A DNA stretch of 64,000 nucleotides from Bugula neritina (Eukaryota; Bryozoa; Gymnolaemata; Cheilostomatida; Bugulidae): positions 4,255,722 to 4,319,721 of the forward strand of contig OZ037766.1 of the NCBI GenBank assembly GCA_964035545.1, in the 5' to 3' direction. The translations under genes and the position numbers were made by a program. Each line of letters starts with the position of its first letter. The stretch's first letter is position 1. Shown one piece after another: positions 61,508 through 64,000 of this stretch. The notes under the pieces are model-generated. The model was not told the origin of the DNA and made no database searches. It worked only from the letters and a program-made list of their open reading frames with translations.

Positions 61508-63010
61508 CTCTACAAGTAACCTACGACTGCAAATCAGTAAATTCGTTGGTTTTCTAACTTGATGATGGAGCAGTTTTCTAATCAGATTCAGAAATATCCT
61601 CCCTCACAGGGAATCCATTACATCATTAATCTTTTGGCCAGAATGAAAGTCCCTTCAATTATTTATTGTATACATATTTATATATAAGATAATTCAGATG
61701 AATGGACTGTTGCTGAGATATATTCATATAAATGTAGTAGCGAGTGACTCAACTAGCAGGAAGAAATCATAGATTAATCAGAAGTTCATAACCGTGCTGG
61801 TAACAGGAAAAACAGGTGCAAAACAACTGGAAAAGTATATATAGGTCATGTTATGACATAATTGATTGCATGACTTCTGATGGGCTCATGGCATACCAAA
61901 TAAATCAATAAAAAGACAGGTTGTCAGTTGCTGATGATTTTCAGGGATAGAAGGCTTCTACTGAGTAAAGTATTTGATGTTACATTAGTACAACTTCAGT
62001 AGGATGTATGTGGGAGTTGCTAAAGTCAAATTCAGTTTATCACTGCAGTTTGAATTGGTTGTGAATCAGTTATTTGCAGTCACTACTCTGCAGTTTAGAA
62101 TAATATCACTAATAAAATACAAAAACATTGTAAGGTTAATGCAAATTATTTGAAAGCAGAGATAAATGTTATATATACTCAACCATTACTAAAGCCAAAT
62201 AGTTGCTGCAGTGCTGGAAATTTTAATTAGCTTGAGTTTATAGTTTTGCATTGGCATTTGGCTTTAGAGCATGGCTGTAAGCAAACAACCTCTCATGCTA
62301 TAAGTATCTGCTTATAGAGCCAAGGCTATTTGTAAAAAGAACTGAAGATCTACATTGTCTTATAAGCACCTTACTAAGACAACATTCTTGGTTGCAAATA
62401 ACTTGAAATTAATTTAATTATTCGCTATTCAATTGTTTTTTTCTTTCACTGATTTTGTAACTTTCTAACCTATGATGGCCATAATGTTACTAGAAGACAG
62501 AAAACTTTGGCAAAACATTGTTTTTCATTTTATAATAGCAAAAAGTACATATAAATTACATAAAATCTACTGCTTTTTAGCATGTTAGTGTCTTATATAA
62601 GTAATTGTACTCCAAAATTAATTCCATTCAGTTTTATTTATTGCCTTTTTTGAAAAATATATATGCTTTTATCAGTTTGAGAATCTGCAGTATTATTTTG
62701 AGTCTGAGAATAAGTTGTTTGAATTGAATAGCAATACTAAAAGCAAATAATTCCAAACTCAATAGTTGATCTCTGAGTGGATAACTCCAGGTTGATCCCA
62801 AAGTAATATTTTTGTTACGATATCAATATGATTATTCAAAATGTTCTGTAAATTAAAGCTACTTTATTCTACTACATAATAAGACAGATACTGAATTATA
62901 TATTAAATTTTAGAATAAATGACAAATTACTGTTACGTTTACACTGCAATCTTTCATTTGCTGCCTTTACGTAATCACAAGATCAATAGGCTAAGTAGAA
63001 CTGGCAGAGT

Positions 63011-63548
63011 CTAACTTTCATTCTCTACAAGCTTGTCAAGGGTTTCAAAATCTGGTGCTTCGTTAGCATTGGGATCCACAACAGCGGCTTTGTTGACATT
63101 CCCTGTAAAGGGCCCGTTCCCATTGTGGTTCGAGCCAACATTTACATTTCCTACATTTCCATGTCCATTGACTGCATTCCCGTTTCCACTTCCTGCATTT
63201 CCATTTCCATTGACTGCATTCCCATTTCCATTGGCCACATTTCCATTGTTTTTATTTCCATTGGCCACATTTCCATTGCCGATATTGCCATTGCCGATAT
63301 TGCCATTGCCGATATTGCCATTGCCGATATTTCCATTATGACCAAACCAGATTGGGCGAGGATAAAGGAAGTTGCAGTAAACTCGACATAGGCCACTGCC
63401 GTAGCTGTTGTAGTTACTGTGTCGGTTCAAGCCAATCCTGATGGCCGAGGTGGTTGGTGTCATAAAATTAGGGTGTCCTAAGTTCATGTGGTCATTGCTG
63501 CTACTGCGCATAGAAACTTGACGATTGGTAAGAGTGTAGCGGATCCAA
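63011..63548 (-). CDS. Terminal exon of an Asn/Gly-repeat protein (5' part outside exon model)
   Basis: I do not recognise the family. On the minus strand, an acceptor (CAATATTTTTAG) at 63551-63549 opens an exon that runs to the stop at 63011. About 75 residues without repeats (including a Cys pair in GLCRVYCNFLYPRP) are followed by about 70 residues of Asn-Gly repeats with the periods NGNIG, NGNVA and NGNGNA, then an acidic tail ending in FETLDKLVENES. The DNA repeat is regular (GATATTGCCATTGCC units). The continuing frame upstream of 63549 has no acceptable exon start, so the rest of the gene lies beyond the acceptor, perhaps past the window end. Repeats of this type occur in secreted matrix proteins, but no function is assigned. 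Confidence 0.6.
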
Positions 63549-64000
63549 CTAAAAATATTGCAACAGTTGAAATTAGACGCGAATGAAATATTTAGCAAGA
63601 TAAAAAAACTTGTAAAACCAACAGAAAATCTGATTTTGTTAATTCTTCGCTATTGAACTAAGTATATCAGCATATATCCAAAAGTTATTTGACACCGACA
63701 CTATTATTGTAAAGACACATTTAATTTGCCTAAAAAATGGAGATGCATATACTAAAAGGTATATTCACTGATTCGAAAGGCCAATATGCATTTAGGAATA
63801 AATACATTGTGTCAAATTAAATTATAAATTGATTGACATGCTTTTTAGACAGTTTTATCTTCAAATATTGTACAAAGTTCAAACAAAACTGTGTATATGC
63901 CTTGGTTAGTCTTACTGAGTTTTAAACTTTCCTATATAATTATTAACAGAAGTGAAGCATTCCCATATAAAGAATAACTGAAACAATTCAATTGTCAACT
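63549..64000. other. Intron or intergenic end of the window
   Basis: AT-rich sequence upstream of the Asn/Gly-repeat exon. No second exon of that gene is recognisable before the window ends. Confidence 0.5.

Larger units (their letters stand above)
59556..63010. other. Intergenic region with small mobile elements
   Basis: Outside the palindrome. No exon recognised on either strand. It contains a 15-bp minisatellite (59951-60069), a Harbinger-like MITE (60402-60745) and a hAT-like MITE (61170-61507). 61510-63000 is AT-rich with no feature I can name; the 3' untranslated part of the minus-strand repeat protein gene probably lies just below 63011. Confidence 0.5.

Noticed and set aside
63033..63396. 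Frames opposite and overlapping the Asn/Gly-repeat exon
   Set aside because: Shadow translations of the same DNA repeat; the minus-strand frame with an acceptor and non-repeat flanks is the better candidate.

Overview
The window is animal (metazoan) nuclear DNA. It is AT-rich, every recognisable gene is split by GT-AG introns, and the genes are animal families (pyruvate dehydrogenase kinase, LYRM1, ELAC1, a leucine-rich-repeat plus death-domain protein, gasdermin, vesicular nucleotide transporter). Short DNA transposons, a tRNA-derived SINE and many minisatellites suggest an invertebrate, possibly a spiralian. The species cannot be fixed from the sequence alone. All exon calls were made by eye from splice signals, reading frame and family similarity.

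Layout. 0-2.7 kb: no firm gene. 2.7-10.6 kb (+): mitochondrial pyruvate dehydrogenase kinase with eight recognised exons; its last coding exon was not found. 13.95-15.5 kb (+): LYRM1, four exons. 15.8-17.07 kb (-): ELAC1 (short tRNase Z), two exons, convergent with LYRM1. 17.1-20.1 kb: low-complexity intergenic DNA and a small palindromic element. 20.15-26.7 kb (+): LRRD1-like protein of 759 aa, nine exons, ending in a death-like domain. 27.3-28.65 kb: remnant of a third copy of the duplicated unit, with one orphan SLC17A9 exon.

28.7-59.55 kb is a large imperfect palindrome. Each arm (about 14 kb) carries a gasdermin gene and, tail-to-tail with it, an SLC17A9-type (vesicular nucleotide transporter) gene. 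The two SLC17A9 copies are head-to-head around a low-complexity spacer centred near 44.4 kb. All four genes read as complete: gasdermins of 484 and 494 aa, transporters of 448 aa each. The transporters differ at only about 15 residues. The gasdermins are much more diverged in the N-terminal pore-forming half and in the interdomain linker, and one copy has an extra linker exon. Each arm carries its own later insertions (SINE and LINE end in the left arm, two DNA transposons in the right), and for the two DNA transposons the left arm keeps the empty site. This makes the palindrome an old genomic duplication rather than an assembly fold-back.

59.6-63 kb: intergenic DNA with a Harbinger-like and a hAT-like MITE and a 15-bp minisatellite. 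63.0-63.55 kb (-): terminal exon of an unidentified Asn/Gly-repeat protein that runs towards or past the window end.

A recurring feature is tandem repeats anchored on splice sites. In several introns the array starts at or next to the 5' splice site, and in three of them the repeat unit itself carries a donor-like sequence. Functionally, gasdermin (membrane pores in lytic cell death), SLC17A9 (loading of ATP into vesicles) and an LRR-death-domain protein lie side by side, which is suggestive for innate immunity; the functional link is inference.
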